Origin: Pseudoalteromonas phenolica
GTDB lineage: Bacteria > Pseudomonadota > Gammaproteobacteria > Enterobacterales > Alteromonadaceae
Reading direction: 5' to 3'
Assembly: GCF_005876835.1 (NCBI RefSeq)
Contig: NZ_PPSW01000014.1
Location: forward strand, 1 to 64,000
Length of the DNA stretch: 64,000 nt
Numbering within the stretch: position 1 is the first letter of the stretch; each line of letters starts with the position of its first letter. The notes under the pieces are model-generated. The model saw only the letters and a list, made by a program, of their open reading frames with translations. It was not told the origin of the DNA and ran no database searches. Below are positions 18,404 through 27,528 of the stretch, piece by piece. The translations under genes and the position numbers were made by a program.

Positions 18404-20077
18404 ATGGCATTGCCAGATAAGTTTATTTATTCAATGCACCGCGTTAGCAAAGTGGTGCCACCTAAGCGTACGATTTTAAAAGATATTTCATTATCTTTCT
18501 TCCCTGGTGCGAAAATTGGTGTACTTGGTCTGAACGGCGCAGGTAAATCGACTCTTTTACGCATCATGGCTGGTGTTGATAAAGAGTTTGAAGGTGAGGC
18601 GAATGCACTTGCTGGTACTAAAATCGGCTATCTTCCTCAGGAACCTCAATTAGACGAAAACAAAACAGTTCGTGAAACCGTTGAAGAAGCGGTAAGCGAA
18701 GTGAAAAACGCCCTTGCTCGTCTTGATGAAGTTTATGCAGAATATGCAATGGATGGCGCTGATTTTGATGCGCTTGCAAAAGAGCAAGGTCAATTAGAAG
18801 CCATTATTCAAGCACATGATGGTCATAACCTAGATAACGCTTTAGAGCGCGCCGCTGATGCACTTCGCCTTCCTGAGTGGGATGCAAAAATTGAGCACCT
18901 ATCAGGTGGTGAGCGTCGTCGAGTTGCTATTTGTCGTCTTCTTCTAGAAAAGCCAGATATGCTTTTACTGGACGAACCAACCAACCACTTAGATGCTGAG
19001 TCTGTTGCATGGTTAGAGCGTTTCTTACACGACTACGAAGGTACTGTTGTGGCTATTACGCACGACCGTTACTTCTTAGATAACGTTGCTGGTTGGATCT
19101 TAGAGCTTGACCGTGGCCATGGTATTCCTTGGGAAGGTAACTACTCTTCTTGGCTTGAGCAAAAAGATGCACGTCTAAAGCAAGAAGAAAAATCTGAAAA
19201 AGCACGTCAAAAATCAATTGCTCAAGAACTTGAATGGGTGCGTTCAAATCCGAAAGGTCGCCAAGCTAAATCTAAAGCGCGTATGGCACAGTTCTCTGAA
19301 TTACAGCAAAGTGATTACCAAAAACGTAATGAAACTAATGAGCTATTCATTCCACCTGGTCCTCGCCTAGGTGATAAAGTAATTGAAGTAAATGGCCTAA
19401 CTAAAGGCTATGGCGATCGTGTACTTATCGATAACCTAAGCTTCAGTGTACCTAAAGGTGCAATCGTCGGTATTATCGGTGCTAACGGTGCAGGTAAATC
19501 AACGTTATTCAAAATGATCTCAGGTCAAGAACAAGCAGATGCTGGTACTGTTGATGTTGGTGAAACTGTAGAACTCGCTGCGGTTGATCAGTTCCGTGAC
19601 AACATGGACGACAGCAACACTGTTTTCCAAGAAATCTCTAACGGTCAAGACGTACTTAAAATTGGCAACTTTGAGATCCCAAGCCGCGCCTATGTTGGCC
19701 GCTTTAACTTCAAAGGCAACGACCAACAAAAGTTTGTAAAAGAGCTTTCTGGTGGTGAGCGCAACCGTCTACACCTAGCTAAGCTTTTAAAAGCTGGCGG
19801 TAACGTTTTACTACTGGATGAGCCAACCAACGACTTAGACGTTGAAACGCTTCGTGCCCTTGAGAATGCGATTTTAGAATTCCCAGGCTGTGTAATGTGT
19901 ATCTCGCACGACCGTTGGTTCTTAGACCGTATCGCTACACACATTCTTGATTACCGCGACGAAGGCCAAGTGAACTTCTTCGATGGTAACTATACTGAAT
20001 ATGAAGCTTGGTTGAAGAAGACCTATGGCGCACAAGCTGCCGAGCCTAAGCGAATTAAGTATAAAAAAATTGGCTAA
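18404..20077 (+). CDS. ettA: EttA, energy-dependent translational throttle ABC-F ATPase
   Basis: A 557-residue ABC-F protein with two ATPase domains and no membrane segments. Walker A motifs are GLNGAGKST (about residue 47) and GANGAGKST; signatures are LSGGERRRVAI and LSGGERNRLHL; Walker B motifs are LLLDEPTNHLDAES and LLLDEPTNDLDVET. Between the domains lies the charged linker (P-site tRNA interaction motif) with WVRSNPKGRQAKSKARM. The N-terminus (FIYSMHRVSKVVPPKRTIL) is very close to E. coli EttA, which binds the ribosomal E site and gates the first elongation step according to ATP/ADP ratio. Single gene with a clear terminator. Confidence 0.96.
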   Translation: MALPDKFIYSMHRVSKVVPPKRTILKDISLSFFPGAKIGVLGLNGAGKSTLLRIMAGVDKEFEGEANALAGTKIGYLPQEPQLDENKTVRETVEEAVSEVKNALARLDEVYAEYAMDGADFDALAKEQGQLEAIIQAHDGHNLDNALERAADALRLPEWDAKIEHLSGGERRRVAICRLLLEKPDMLLLDEPTNHLDAESVAWLERFLHDYEGTVVAITHDRYFLDNVAGWILELDRGHGIPWEGNYSSWLEQKDARLKQEEKSEKARQKSIAQELEWVRSNPKGRQAKSKARMAQFSELQQSDYQKRNETNELFIPPGPRLGDKVIEVNGLTKGYGDRVLIDNLSFSVPKGAIVGIIGANGAGKSTLFKMISGQEQADAGTVDVGETVELAAVDQFRDNMDDSNTVFQEISNGQDVLKIGNFEIPSRAYVGRFNFKGNDQQKFVKELSGGERNRLHLAKLLKAGGNVLLLDEPTNDLDVETLRALENAILEFPGCVMCISHDRWFLDRIATHILDYRDEGQVNFFDGNYTEYEAWLKKTYGAQAAEPKRIKYKKIG

Positions 20078-20118
20078 ATAATTCACGCATTAGCTAATTT
20101 TTGCAAATCATTGATATT

Positions 20119-20148
20119 AAAAGCCCTGTTTATGCAGGGCTTTTTTTA
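20119..20148 (+). terminator. Terminator after ettA
   Basis: AAGCCCTG-TTTATG-CAGGGCTT followed by a run of T residues, about 45 bp past the stop. Confidence 0.9.
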
Positions 20149-20204
20149 CACTGGAGCCTAAGTGTATTACTATCTAATCTTAGATTATCTAGAATATTGA
20201 GAGA

Positions 20205-20576
20205 ATGATGATGGAAGAACGCAGACGTTTTACGCGTATTTTGTTTTCAAACCTGGCGACCTTAATGACTGCCAGCGGTGATTACAATTGCCAAGTACTC
20301 GACCTTTCATTAAAAGGCGCGTTGATCACCTTACCTGTAGGCTATGTACCCCTTCAAGGTGAAGCCGCTAACCTAAAGTTTCATTTACCAGACAGTGATG
20401 TACTGATTTCAATGGAAGTTGAAGTTCGACACGTCGAAACTGAGTATTTAGGGCTTCACTGTAATCAAATCGACCTTGAGAGTGTGACACACCTAAAACG
20501 CTTGATTGAACTAAATGTAGGTGACGATGCAGTTCTACATAGAGAAATCGAACAGCTTGCCTTTAAAAACGCTTAG
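20205..20576 (+). CDS. PilZ-domain protein
   Basis: A 123-residue single-domain PilZ protein. The cyclic-di-GMP contact motifs are present: RRRFTR near residue 6 (RxxxR type) and DLSLKGAL near residue 32 (D/NxSxxG). A beta-rich remainder and a C-terminal helical tail follow. It could sense c-di-GMP and act on a partner, which is not identifiable here. Three ATG codons in a row (20205, 20208, 20211) follow GAGAG; which one is used cannot be decided. The DUF350/DUF1190/ligase set begins 42 bp downstream and could be cotranscribed. Confidence 0.88.
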   Translation: MMMEERRRFTRILFSNLATLMTASGDYNCQVLDLSLKGALITLPVGYVPLQGEAANLKFHLPDSDVLISMEVEVRHVETEYLGLHCNQIDLESVTHLKRLIELNVGDDAVLHREIEQLAFKNA

Positions 20577-20618
20577 AAAAATTAAAAACTAACTTTCAGA
20601 TATAAGAAGAGATAAAAA

Positions 20619-21023
20619 ATGATTTTGGAATCTTTACAAGGATTTTTGCCTTTTATTAGCTATTTTGTAGTAGGTTATATAATTACACTGTGCTTTTTAT
20701 TTGTGTATACGTACATTACGCCACACTGTGAATGGCGTTTGATGAAAGAAAACAACCCTGCTGCTGCTGTCGCGTTTTGCGGTACATTAATTGGTTTTAT
20801 TTTACCTATCGCTAGTGCAGCAGTGAATGCTGTATCACTTATAGATTTTGCTGTTTGGGGTGTGATTGCGGGCATTATGCAGCTAGTTACATTTTTTACT
20901 GTTCGCTTATATATGCCGAAGCTGTCTGAAAAAATTGAAGCACAACATTTGAGTGCTGGTTTATTTCTAGGTGCAGCCTCACTGGCTACGGGAGTTTTAA
21001 ACGCCGCCTGTATGACTTACTAG
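20619..21023 (+). CDS. DUF350 membrane protein (YjfL-like)
   Basis: A 134-residue inner-membrane protein with four hydrophobic segments and DUF350 features such as ENNPAAAVAFCGTLIGFILPI and IDFAVWGVIAGIMQLVTFF. E. coli YjfL is the comparable protein. It lies 5 bp before a DUF1190 gene and upstream of a glutathionylspermidine-synthase-like gene, the same trio as E. coli yjfL-yjfM-yjfC, so the three very likely act together. Biochemical function is not established. Confidence 0.85.
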   Translation: MILESLQGFLPFISYFVVGYIITLCFLFVYTYITPHCEWRLMKENNPAAAVAFCGTLIGFILPIASAAVNAVSLIDFAVWGVIAGIMQLVTFFTVRLYMPKLSEKIEAQHLSAGLFLGAASLATGVLNAACMTY

Positions 21024-21028
21024 GAGGC

Positions 21029-21616
21029 ATGATGAAACGTAGCAAACACATTAAACTGACTTTACTCATGGGCGCTACTGGCTCATTAGCTGGCTGTGGT
21101 GATAGTGAAGAGTCCGCTTTGTTATTCCAAGATACGATGGAATGTAACTCTTTTGGTATTGAGTTTGAAACATGCCAAGCGGAGTATCAACAAGCACTTG
21201 AACAACACTTAAATGAAGCCCCGCGTTACGCCACCGAGCAATTGTGTGAAGGTGATTTTGGCTTCGATAGATGTGAGTCAAATGGCGGTATTTGGCAGCC
21301 TCTTATGGCAGGCTTCATGATAGGCTTAGTCGCAGAAGCTGTCGACGAAGGGCTCGATGCTCTGAAGAAAAAACGCAAACATAAGCGTGCAATGTTGGGC
21401 GGCAAATACTATTCAGGTGCCAAACCTTTATACCGTAGTCGTGACGATTTCTTTAGCTACCGAAACTCTAACAATGACTTTGTGGCCAGTGCCAGCAGTA
21501 GCGGTTCTACACTCGTCAAATCAAGTAAAGTGAACTACAAAGCAAAACGAAAACCCGTTACTCGTAAACGTGGTGGTTTTGGCCGTAGTGCATCAAGAAG
21601 TAGCTGGGGAGGTTAA
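21029..21616 (+). CDS. DUF1190 lipoprotein (YjfM/YgiB-like)
   Basis: A 195-residue predicted lipoprotein with signal sequence and lipobox (GSLAGC near residue 23). Conserved cysteine-containing segments follow (MECNSFGIEFETCQAEYQQAL, ATEQLCEGDFGFDRCE), then FMIGLVAEAVDEGLDAL and a basic, serine/glycine-rich tail (RGGFGRSASRSSWGG) typical of DUF1190 proteins. AGGAGG lies immediately upstream of the ATG. Its neighbours form the yjfLMC-like set; function unknown. Confidence 0.83.
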   Translation: MMKRSKHIKLTLLMGATGSLAGCGDSEESALLFQDTMECNSFGIEFETCQAEYQQALEQHLNEAPRYATEQLCEGDFGFDRCESNGGIWQPLMAGFMIGLVAEAVDEGLDALKKKRKHKRAMLGGKYYSGAKPLYRSRDDFFSYRNSNNDFVASASSSGSTLVKSSKVNYKAKRKPVTRKRGGFGRSASRSSWGG

Positions 21617-21644
21617 GCGAAAGCTTAACCTCTAGTTTCAAATT

Positions 21645-22814
21645 ATGTTCAGAAGCTCATCCCAACCTCGCCCACACTGGCAACAACTCGCCAAAGAAAC
21701 TGGCTTTAACTTTCATACCATGCATGGTGAAACTTATTGGGATGAAAGTGTTTATTACCAATTTACTCTGCAGCAAATAGAGCAAGATATAGAAGACCCG
21801 AGTGTCGAGCTTAATCAAATGCTACTAGAGTTAGTTTCTAAGGTCTGTGACGACGATGAACTCATGCAGTTATTTGCCATCCCAGAACAGCAGTGGGATT
21901 TAATTCGTCGCTCTTGGTTTAGACGGGATCCGCATTTATACGGCCGCTTTGATTTTAGTTACAACGGCAATGGCCCTGCCAAATTACTCGAAGCAAATTT
22001 TGATACGCCCACATCACTATTTGAAGCTGGCTATTTTCAATGGCGTTGGCTCGAAGATATGGTCGATGCTGGACAACTGCCTAGGCAAAGCGACCAGTTT
22101 AATGCCTTACAAGAAGCACTGATAAAACACTTTCGACAGCTACATCGGTTTCATCGCGCTCAACGTTTATATTTCTCGTGCTGTAAAGACACAGAAGAAG
22201 ACCTGGGCACAGTCGAATACATGCGTAGCTGTGCCATGGAGGCGGGTTTAAAAACGGGCTTTTGTTTTGTAGAAGACATTGGGCTCAATGACGCCAACCA
22301 ATTAACCGACCTGAACAATAACCCCATAAGTTGGATGTTTAAACTCTATCCTTGGGAGTTTATGTTTACCGATGAGTTTGCACCTGCTTTATCGAATTTA
22401 AAGATGCAATGGTTAGAGCCGGCTTGGAAAGCCATCATTTCAAATAAGGCGATTTTGCCTTTACTTTGGCAAATGTACGAAGGCCACCCAAACCTGTTAC
22501 CAGCTTATTTTTCGAAAGATAAACACAAACTCGATACGGCCGCAGGCATTGTTAAGAAGCCGCTTTTTTCTCGTGAAGGGGCAAACATAGAAATTACCAA
22601 AGCAGGTAAAACGCTGGCAAGCTCTGGCGGCGACTATGGTGATGAAGGTTTTATTTATCAAGCTTTTCATGCTTTACCAAACTTTGATGGCAACTATCCT
22701 TTAATTGGGAGCTGGATGGTAAAAGATGAAGCTGTGGCTATGAGTATTCGAGAAGACAGCTCTTTGATCACACAAGATCTAAGCCGCTTCATACCACATA
22801 TAATCTTGGGCTAA
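21645..22814 (+). CDS. Glutathionylspermidine synthase-family ATP-grasp protein (YjfC/YgiC-like)
   Basis: A 389-residue protein matching the C-terminal ligase domain of glutathionylspermidine synthase. It has YGRFDFSYNGNGPAKLLEANFDTPTSLFEA in the substrate region, and KPLFSREGANIEI and PLIGSWMVKDEAVAMSIRED in the ATP-grasp region. Homologues YgiC and YjfC lack the amidase half of the bifunctional enzyme and are thought to ligate a peptide and an amine, but the substrate is unsettled. It ends the DUF350-DUF1190-ligase set (28 bp after the lipoprotein gene). Confidence 0.87.
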   Translation: MFRSSSQPRPHWQQLAKETGFNFHTMHGETYWDESVYYQFTLQQIEQDIEDPSVELNQMLLELVSKVCDDDELMQLFAIPEQQWDLIRRSWFRRDPHLYGRFDFSYNGNGPAKLLEANFDTPTSLFEAGYFQWRWLEDMVDAGQLPRQSDQFNALQEALIKHFRQLHRFHRAQRLYFSCCKDTEEDLGTVEYMRSCAMEAGLKTGFCFVEDIGLNDANQLTDLNNNPISWMFKLYPWEFMFTDEFAPALSNLKMQWLEPAWKAIISNKAILPLLWQMYEGHPNLLPAYFSKDKHKLDTAAGIVKKPLFSREGANIEITKAGKTLASSGGDYGDEGFIYQAFHALPNFDGNYPLIGSWMVKDEAVAMSIREDSSLITQDLSRFIPHIILG

Positions 22815-22898
22815 TTTGCAGCTTTTAAGTTATAGCCATTTAAGCATATTCTCAAATGCGCTACCATTAACACAAATCATTTCATAGGGATGAATACT

Positions 22899-23813
22899 AT
22901 GTCGCACACACGTGCTTTTCCTTTGAACCAACATCTCATTTCAGTATCAGGCCAAGATCAGCTTAACTATTTACATGGCCAACTGACACAAGATTTGAAT
23001 TTAATCAACGAACAACAATTTCTATGGGCAGGTCATTGCTCACCTAAGGGCAAGCTTTGGGGTGCATTTAAGCTATTTAAGCATCAATCAAAGTTTTATT
23101 TATTAGGCAGCCCTGCTGAATGTGAAGCTTCAGCGAAAGAACTTAAGAAATATGGTGTTTTCGCTAAAGTTGAAATCGAGCTTCACGAAAGTCCAAAACT
23201 ATTCGGGCTTTTAACCAACGACTTTGCTGCAACCTGTGCGCAATTTGAGATCTCATTCTCAGATGAACACAATAGTTGTGAGTTTGCAGGCGGTATTGCC
23301 CTGAAACTCGATGAAACGCGTCTAATTGTTTTATTAAACGATGACGCAGAATTACCTAATGGCATTACCCTTGAAAAAGATGCAACTGAATTTGAAGAAG
23401 CAGCTATTTTAGCCGGTGAGCCAGCTCTGAGCAGTGACTACATTGAAGAATTTGTACCACAAATGATCAACCTTCAAGCAATCGGTGGTATTAGCTTTAA
23501 AAAAGGCTGCTACACAGGTCAAGAAACCGTTGCTCGTATGCGTTATTTAGGTAAAAACAAACGCGCTATGTACATAGTACAAGGCGATGCTTCTCAAGCA
23601 GTTGAAGACTCAGATTTAGAAATTCAACTTGAAGACAATTGGCGTCGTGCGGGCAAAATCATTTGCCAAGTTTTCAATCGTAACTCAAACACCTACTCTG
23701 CACTGGCTGTATTACCAAATGATACTCAATCAGATGCTACACTTAGGTTAAAACAATCTCCAGAGCAGTTGGTTTCAATCCAACTTCTTCCTTATTCTCT
23801 TGAAGATCAATAA
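22899..23813 (+). CDS. ygfZ: YgfZ folate-binding iron-sulfur maintenance protein
   Basis: A 304-residue member of the GcvT-like YgfZ/CAF17 family, which binds tetrahydrofolate and supports activity of certain Fe-S enzymes such as MiaB. The diagnostic motif KKGCYTGQETVARMRYLG is present near residue 200, with its cysteine. The ATG at 22899 is preferred over 22890 because AGGG lies about nine bases before it and nothing suitable precedes the earlier ATG. The stop is adjacent to the following isomerase gene. Confidence 0.92.
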   Translation: MSHTRAFPLNQHLISVSGQDQLNYLHGQLTQDLNLINEQQFLWAGHCSPKGKLWGAFKLFKHQSKFYLLGSPAECEASAKELKKYGVFAKVEIELHESPKLFGLLTNDFAATCAQFEISFSDEHNSCEFAGGIALKLDETRLIVLLNDDAELPNGITLEKDATEFEEAAILAGEPALSSDYIEEFVPQMINLQAIGGISFKKGCYTGQETVARMRYLGKNKRAMYIVQGDASQAVEDSDLEIQLEDNWRRAGKIICQVFNRNSNTYSALAVLPNDTQSDATLRLKQSPEQLVSIQLLPYSLEDQ

Positions 23814-23825
23814 TTGGATCATATT

Positions 23826-24311
23826 ATGAAAATCACTAAAGACGCCGTTGTAAAAATGCACTTCTCTGTAATGGATGATGAGCAAAATACCATAGATAAC
23901 ACTTATGACGGTGAGCCACTTGAGATTATTTCAGGCCACGGTTACTTAGTACCTGGCTTAGAAGCAGCGATTGCAGATAAACAAGCTGGTGATACTTTTT
24001 CTGTAACAATTGAGCCAGAGCAAGGCTATGGTGAGCGCCACAATAACTTAACCCAAGTTGTTGAGAAGTCCATGTTCGAAGGAATGGACATTGATGTGGG
24101 TATGCAATTCAGAGCGACCACAGACGAAGGCGAGCACACGGTGATCATCATTGGTATTGAAGGTGATGAAGTGGTGATAGATGGCAATCACCCGCTATCT
24201 GGTTTAACGCTGACTTTTGACGTTGAAATTGTTGACGTGCGTGAAGCAACAGCTGAAGAACTTGAACACGGTCATGTTCACACAGAAGACGGTTCTGATC
24301 ACGAGCACTAA
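23826..24311 (+). CDS. slyD: FKBP-type peptidyl-prolyl isomerase, SlyD-like
   Basis: A 161-residue protein with the SlyD arrangement: an FKBP catalytic half (YDGEPLEIISGHGYLVPGLEAA, TIEPEQGYGERHN) with an inserted IF chaperone domain (residues about 70-125) and NHPLSGLTLTFDVEIVDVR. The tail is rich in histidine (HGHVHTEDGSDHEH) but shorter than the metal-binding tail of E. coli SlyD. It probably folds cytosolic proteins and may bind nickel. The in-frame TTG at 23814, directly after the ygfZ stop, is less likely than the ATG at 23826. Confidence 0.88.
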   Translation: MKITKDAVVKMHFSVMDDEQNTIDNTYDGEPLEIISGHGYLVPGLEAAIADKQAGDTFSVTIEPEQGYGERHNNLTQVVEKSMFEGMDIDVGMQFRATTDEGEHTVIIIGIEGDEVVIDGNHPLSGLTLTFDVEIVDVREATAEELEHGHVHTEDGSDHEH

Positions 24312-24325
24312 TGTAAGCTGTGAGT

Positions 24326-24363
24326 AAAAAATAGCGCCACTGTTATGTTCGGCGCTATTTTTT
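24326..24363. terminator. Bidirectional terminator between slyD and the envelope operon
   Basis: AAAAAATAGCGCC and GGCGCTATTTTTT form a 13-bp stem with a 12-base loop and T runs in both orientations, between convergent genes. Confidence 0.92.
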
Positions 24364-24389
24364 AATTAGACTAAACGAGCTAGCTTTGC

Positions 24390-24923
24390 TTAACTAAAAT
24401 CAAATGGATCTTTACGCTTTTTAACTGGCTCATGCTCCTCGTCGTCTTCATCAATATCTGTTTGTTCAGGCGTATTAATTACTTCAGGAATATGCTTTAA
24501 CACTTCAGGGAAACTTGTAAGTAAGGTTTCTTGGTCATTTGTACCAACACGATATTTAGTGCCATCCTTTAGCAGAATTTCGATGGCAGAGAAACCAGCA
24601 GCTGCATACACCCACCCATCATGACTAATGCGCATTCCGACACCATGACGTAACGAGTTACGAACCGCTCTTACAGACTCTATATCATCAAAATTTAGTG
24701 TTTTCTTACCAACACCTGGGCCAAACCAAAAACTGACTGAATGGCTGCTTTGATTCACTTCAACAGTCAGACCATAAAAAGCAATGGCAACCAAAACGAG
24801 TAATACAGCAAACCCAACGATGCCCGCATTAAACCCAATTAATTGTGCAGCAACGGCTAAAAAGCTACTGATCCACAATAAAATTGCCCATATCACCCAT
24901 GCAAATTGTGTATGTTTGTACAT
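24390..24923 (-). CDS. Membrane protein with PH-like cytoplasmic domain
   Basis: A 177-residue protein. Two adjacent transmembrane segments (about residues 8-52) are followed by a beta-rich domain with FDDIESVRAVRN and IEILLKDGTKYRVGTND, resembling bacterial PH-like domains. The tail is acidic then basic (DIDEDDEEHEPVKKRKDPFDFS). I do not recognise a named family. It follows the DUF481 gene by 13 bp, suggesting a shared envelope role. Confidence 0.7.
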   Translation of the reverse strand: MYKHTQFAWVIWAILLWISSFLAVAAQLIGFNAGIVGFAVLLVLVAIAFYGLTVEVNQSSHSVSFWFGPGVGKKTLNFDDIESVRAVRNSLRHGVGMRISHDGWVYAAAGFSAIEILLKDGTKYRVGTNDQETLLTSFPEVLKHIPEVINTPEQTDIDEDDEEHEPVKKRKDPFDFS

Positions 24924-24936
24924 AAACTCTCTTTAA

Positions 24937-25827
24937 TTAATCTTCAATTTTAACTGGGGTTGGACGCTTGAAGTCTTGCAGTCCACCACTAAAGCTGTAA
25001 ATCAATGTCGCGCTGATTTCAGTGTCTTTTTTAAGCTTATACTCTTCAGGCTGTGAGTTGTGTCTATAGGTATAAGCCACTTTAAAACCAATTCCACCTA
25101 AAACTTGAGTAACCAGTGCCGTTTCGCTCAAAACTCGGGTATTTAACCCTGATAGTGAACGCTCAATACTGATATCTTGGTTAAAGCGCGTTCTCTCCGA
25201 CACTTTGCGTTCCCACTGTAATGCCAAACGTAATAGTTGGCCTTGCTGGACACGATCTGCACCCTCTAACACATCAATTTCGTCACTGGTTCGCGTTATT
25301 GATAAACCTGGACCTATATCTAAATCAACGGTGTTCTTTCTACCTTCAAATAAACGCGTGCCATACCCTAGCGCAAAAGTAGCAGTGTATTCTTTACCAT
25401 TAAATTCGTCGTCTTCGTAGTCAGCGTATAAGAAAAATGACTCATTATCTTCGCCAATTTTATAGTTACCTTGCATTGAGACAAAGTAACGTTCCGCTGA
25501 TACCGTTTCAGTCCCAGTCTCAGCATCAGTGTCTTCACGGTAAAGACCATCAAACTTAAAGTGATTTCGCCAGTGGGTGAAATCTTGATACAAATTGCCC
25601 TTCAACTTAAACGCAGTATTTTCAGCGTTACCTTTGTTAATAATCAAACCAAACTCAGTATCGCCATATAAAAACTCACCTTTGTGAAGTTCATGTATTT
25701 CTTCATCTGATAGCTCTCCGTATTCATGGAAGTCTTCAAATGGGTCTACCGCATAGGTAGGGTTGCTGAAAGTAGCAAAGCAGAGACCAGCTATGAGTGC
25801 CGGTATTGTTATTTTTTTTATTAACAT
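24937..25827 (-). CDS. DUF481 outer-membrane barrel protein (YdiY-like)
   Basis: A 296-residue exported protein with a signal peptide (cleavage near PTYA-V). The segment GEFLYGDTEFGLIINKGNAEN starts the DUF481 barrel, followed by alternating beta strands such as FFLYADYEDDEFNGKEYTAT and GYGTRLFEGRKNTVDLDIGP, ending in SATLIYSF. DUF481 proteins are predicted salt- or acid-induced outer-membrane barrels. Sits 18 bp after a small acidic protein gene, in one probable operon with the PH-like protein. Confidence 0.85.
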   Translation of the reverse strand: MLIKKITIPALIAGLCFATFSNPTYAVDPFEDFHEYGELSDEEIHELHKGEFLYGDTEFGLIINKGNAENTAFKLKGNLYQDFTHWRNHFKFDGLYREDTDAETGTETVSAERYFVSMQGNYKIGEDNESFFLYADYEDDEFNGKEYTATFALGYGTRLFEGRKNTVDLDIGPGLSITRTSDEIDVLEGADRVQQGQLLRLALQWERKVSERTRFNQDISIERSLSGLNTRVLSETALVTQVLGGIGFKVAYTYRHNSQPEEYKLKKDTEISATLIYSFSGGLQDFKRPTPVKIED

Positions 25828-25845
25828 ACTTATCTATTGAATGTT

Positions 25846-26166
25846 TTATTCGGCTTCTTGCTTCCATAACACATGACAGAACGGCGCATCCAAGTCGCGA
25901 CTGATAAGAATTTTAGCAAGCACTTCATCACCATCTTCGTATTCAATGCCCACTAAAACTTGTACAAAATCTTCAAGATCACTTTCTAGTGATACAAATT
26001 CTTGCCAACTGTCATCGGGTTCACTGTCTTCGATAAAACCAAACTCTTCATGATGTTGGTTAAATTCAGCAATATCTAACTCTGATAAATTTTGTGGTGC
26101 TAACTCTTGAAAAATTTCATAAGCTTGATGGGTTGCTTCTTCAATACTACAAAGACGTGCTGGCAT
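25846..26166 (-). CDS. Small acidic protein of unknown function
   Basis: A 106-residue acidic protein beginning MPARLCSIEEATHQAYEIF, with no signal peptide or membrane segment. The C-terminus has GDEVLAKILISRDLDAPFCHVLWK. No family recognised. The ATG at 26166 follows GAGA by a suitable distance; an in-frame TTG at 26184 is less likely. It is the first gene of the set with DUF481 and the PH-like protein. Confidence 0.75.
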   Translation of the reverse strand: MPARLCSIEEATHQAYEIFQELAPQNLSELDIAEFNQHHEEFGFIEDSEPDDSWQEFVSLESDLEDFVQVLVGIEYEDGDEVLAKILISRDLDAPFCHVLWKQEAE

Positions 26167-26311
26167 AGAAAGTCTCACTAACAAATATTGTGGCTATCAT
26201 ACAAAACCGTCAATTACTTGGCTACGGTCTTGAGTCGAATTGATGAATTTACATGGCAAACAAAGCCATATAGAGTGTTAACTCTAAAACTATAATAAAA
26301 ACAGGCTTCCA

Positions 26312-27103
26312 ATGGTTTCACTTGAAATAATAAACAATGTTGCTTACGTCACACTGAACCGCCCTGATAAACAAAACGCATTAAGTGTTGAAATGTTTAT
26401 TCAGCTTGATAAATGCATTAAAAAAATCAAAAAACAGCGTGAAATTCGCGCTGTTGTCATTCGCGGTGCGGGCCAGCATTTTTGCTCAGGGCTAGATGTG
26501 AAATCTGTTATGTCTAAACCGCTGAATATCATTAAGTTACTTTTTAAATGGCTACCAGGAAACGCTAACCTTGTGCAAAGAGTCGTACTTGGCTGGCATA
26601 CTATCCCAGTACCTGTTATTGCCATAATGCAAGGTAATAGTTTTGGTGGGGGCCTTCATATTGCACTAGGTGCTGATATACGCATCGCCAAAAGCAGCAC
26701 ACAAGTTGCCATTATGGAATCACGCTGGGGCTTGTGCCCAGACATGGGCAGCGCACCTTTATTACTTGGCTTAACGCAATACGACAAAGCCTTATTGCTG
26801 AGTAGCCAAGGAGAACCAATTGATGCCAAGGAGGCCTTTAAACTTGGATTGATCACTGAAATAGTCGAAGACCCTGAAAAGCGTTGTAATGAGATCATAG
26901 AGCAACTCAAAACACGCTCTCCAGATGCACTCGCTGCGATTAAACGGGTGAATCAAGCAAGCTTTCATTTCAACCGTAGACGCATTCTCGCAAAAGAAAC
27001 TTGGTCCCAAATCAAACTGTTATTAGGTAAAAATACCCGTATCGCCATGTATAATGCGACTAAGGACGAAGCCAAACCATATAATCAAAGAGGAAAATGG
27101 TAA
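26312..27103 (+). CDS. Crotonase/enoyl-CoA hydratase-family protein
   Basis: A 263-residue crotonase-fold protein. Oxyanion-hole segments are AGQHFCSGLDVKSV and MQGNSFGGGLHIALGADIRIA; MESRWGLCPDMG carries a glutamate at the usual catalytic position. It hydrates or otherwise acts on an acyl-CoA; the substrate is not evident. A short inverted repeat (TAGAGT-GTTA-ACTCTA) at 26271-26286, just before the gene, may be regulatory. It is not next to other beta-oxidation genes. Confidence 0.88.
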   Translation: MVSLEIINNVAYVTLNRPDKQNALSVEMFIQLDKCIKKIKKQREIRAVVIRGAGQHFCSGLDVKSVMSKPLNIIKLLFKWLPGNANLVQRVVLGWHTIPVPVIAIMQGNSFGGGLHIALGADIRIAKSSTQVAIMESRWGLCPDMGSAPLLLGLTQYDKALLLSSQGEPIDAKEAFKLGLITEIVEDPEKRCNEIIEQLKTRSPDALAAIKRVNQASFHFNRRRILAKETWSQIKLLLGKNTRIAMYNATKDEAKPYNQRGKW

Positions 27104-27147
27104 GAAGGTCGCATCGACACTCCTTACTGACTCTTTATACTTGAGCT

Positions 27148-27528
27148 ATGAATAATACTAAAACATATCTTTTAGCTTGGTTTAAATTCAGCGCCAGTTT
27201 GATGCTACTTATTGGCTTTTTGTTTATCTCAAAGCTAACTACCACATACTTTCAAATTGCTTTTCCTAGCGCGTTATTGGCTATGTTGATTGTGTTTGTA
27301 TTATTAATAACGGATATAGTGAAAGAATCTTGGCTTGCACCTGCTTGCCAGCCTATCTTGAAGTATATGGCGTTGTTTTTTATACCTGCGGGTGTTGGGT
27401 TAGTTGAGCATGTAGATGTCTTTGCGACTCATTGGTCATTATTGTTACTGGTATTGCTTCTGGTGCCTTTGACAGGGCTAGCCTTGGTTTCATTCATTGC
27501 TAGTTTAAGAGGCAAGCATGCTAAGTGA
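27148..27528 (+). CDS. lrgA: CidA/LrgA-family membrane protein
   Basis: A 126-residue membrane protein with four hydrophobic segments and family features YFQIAFPSALLAMLIVFVLL and LKYMALFFIPAGVGLVEH. LrgA/CidA were described as holin-like and, with LrgB, linked to murein hydrolase control or to export of small metabolites such as pyruvate. It overlaps the LrgB gene by 11 bp. Confidence 0.9.
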   Translation: MNNTKTYLLAWFKFSASLMLLIGFLFISKLTTTYFQIAFPSALLAMLIVFVLLITDIVKESWLAPACQPILKYMALFFIPAGVGLVEHVDVFATHWSLLLLVLLLVPLTGLALVSFIASLRGKHAK

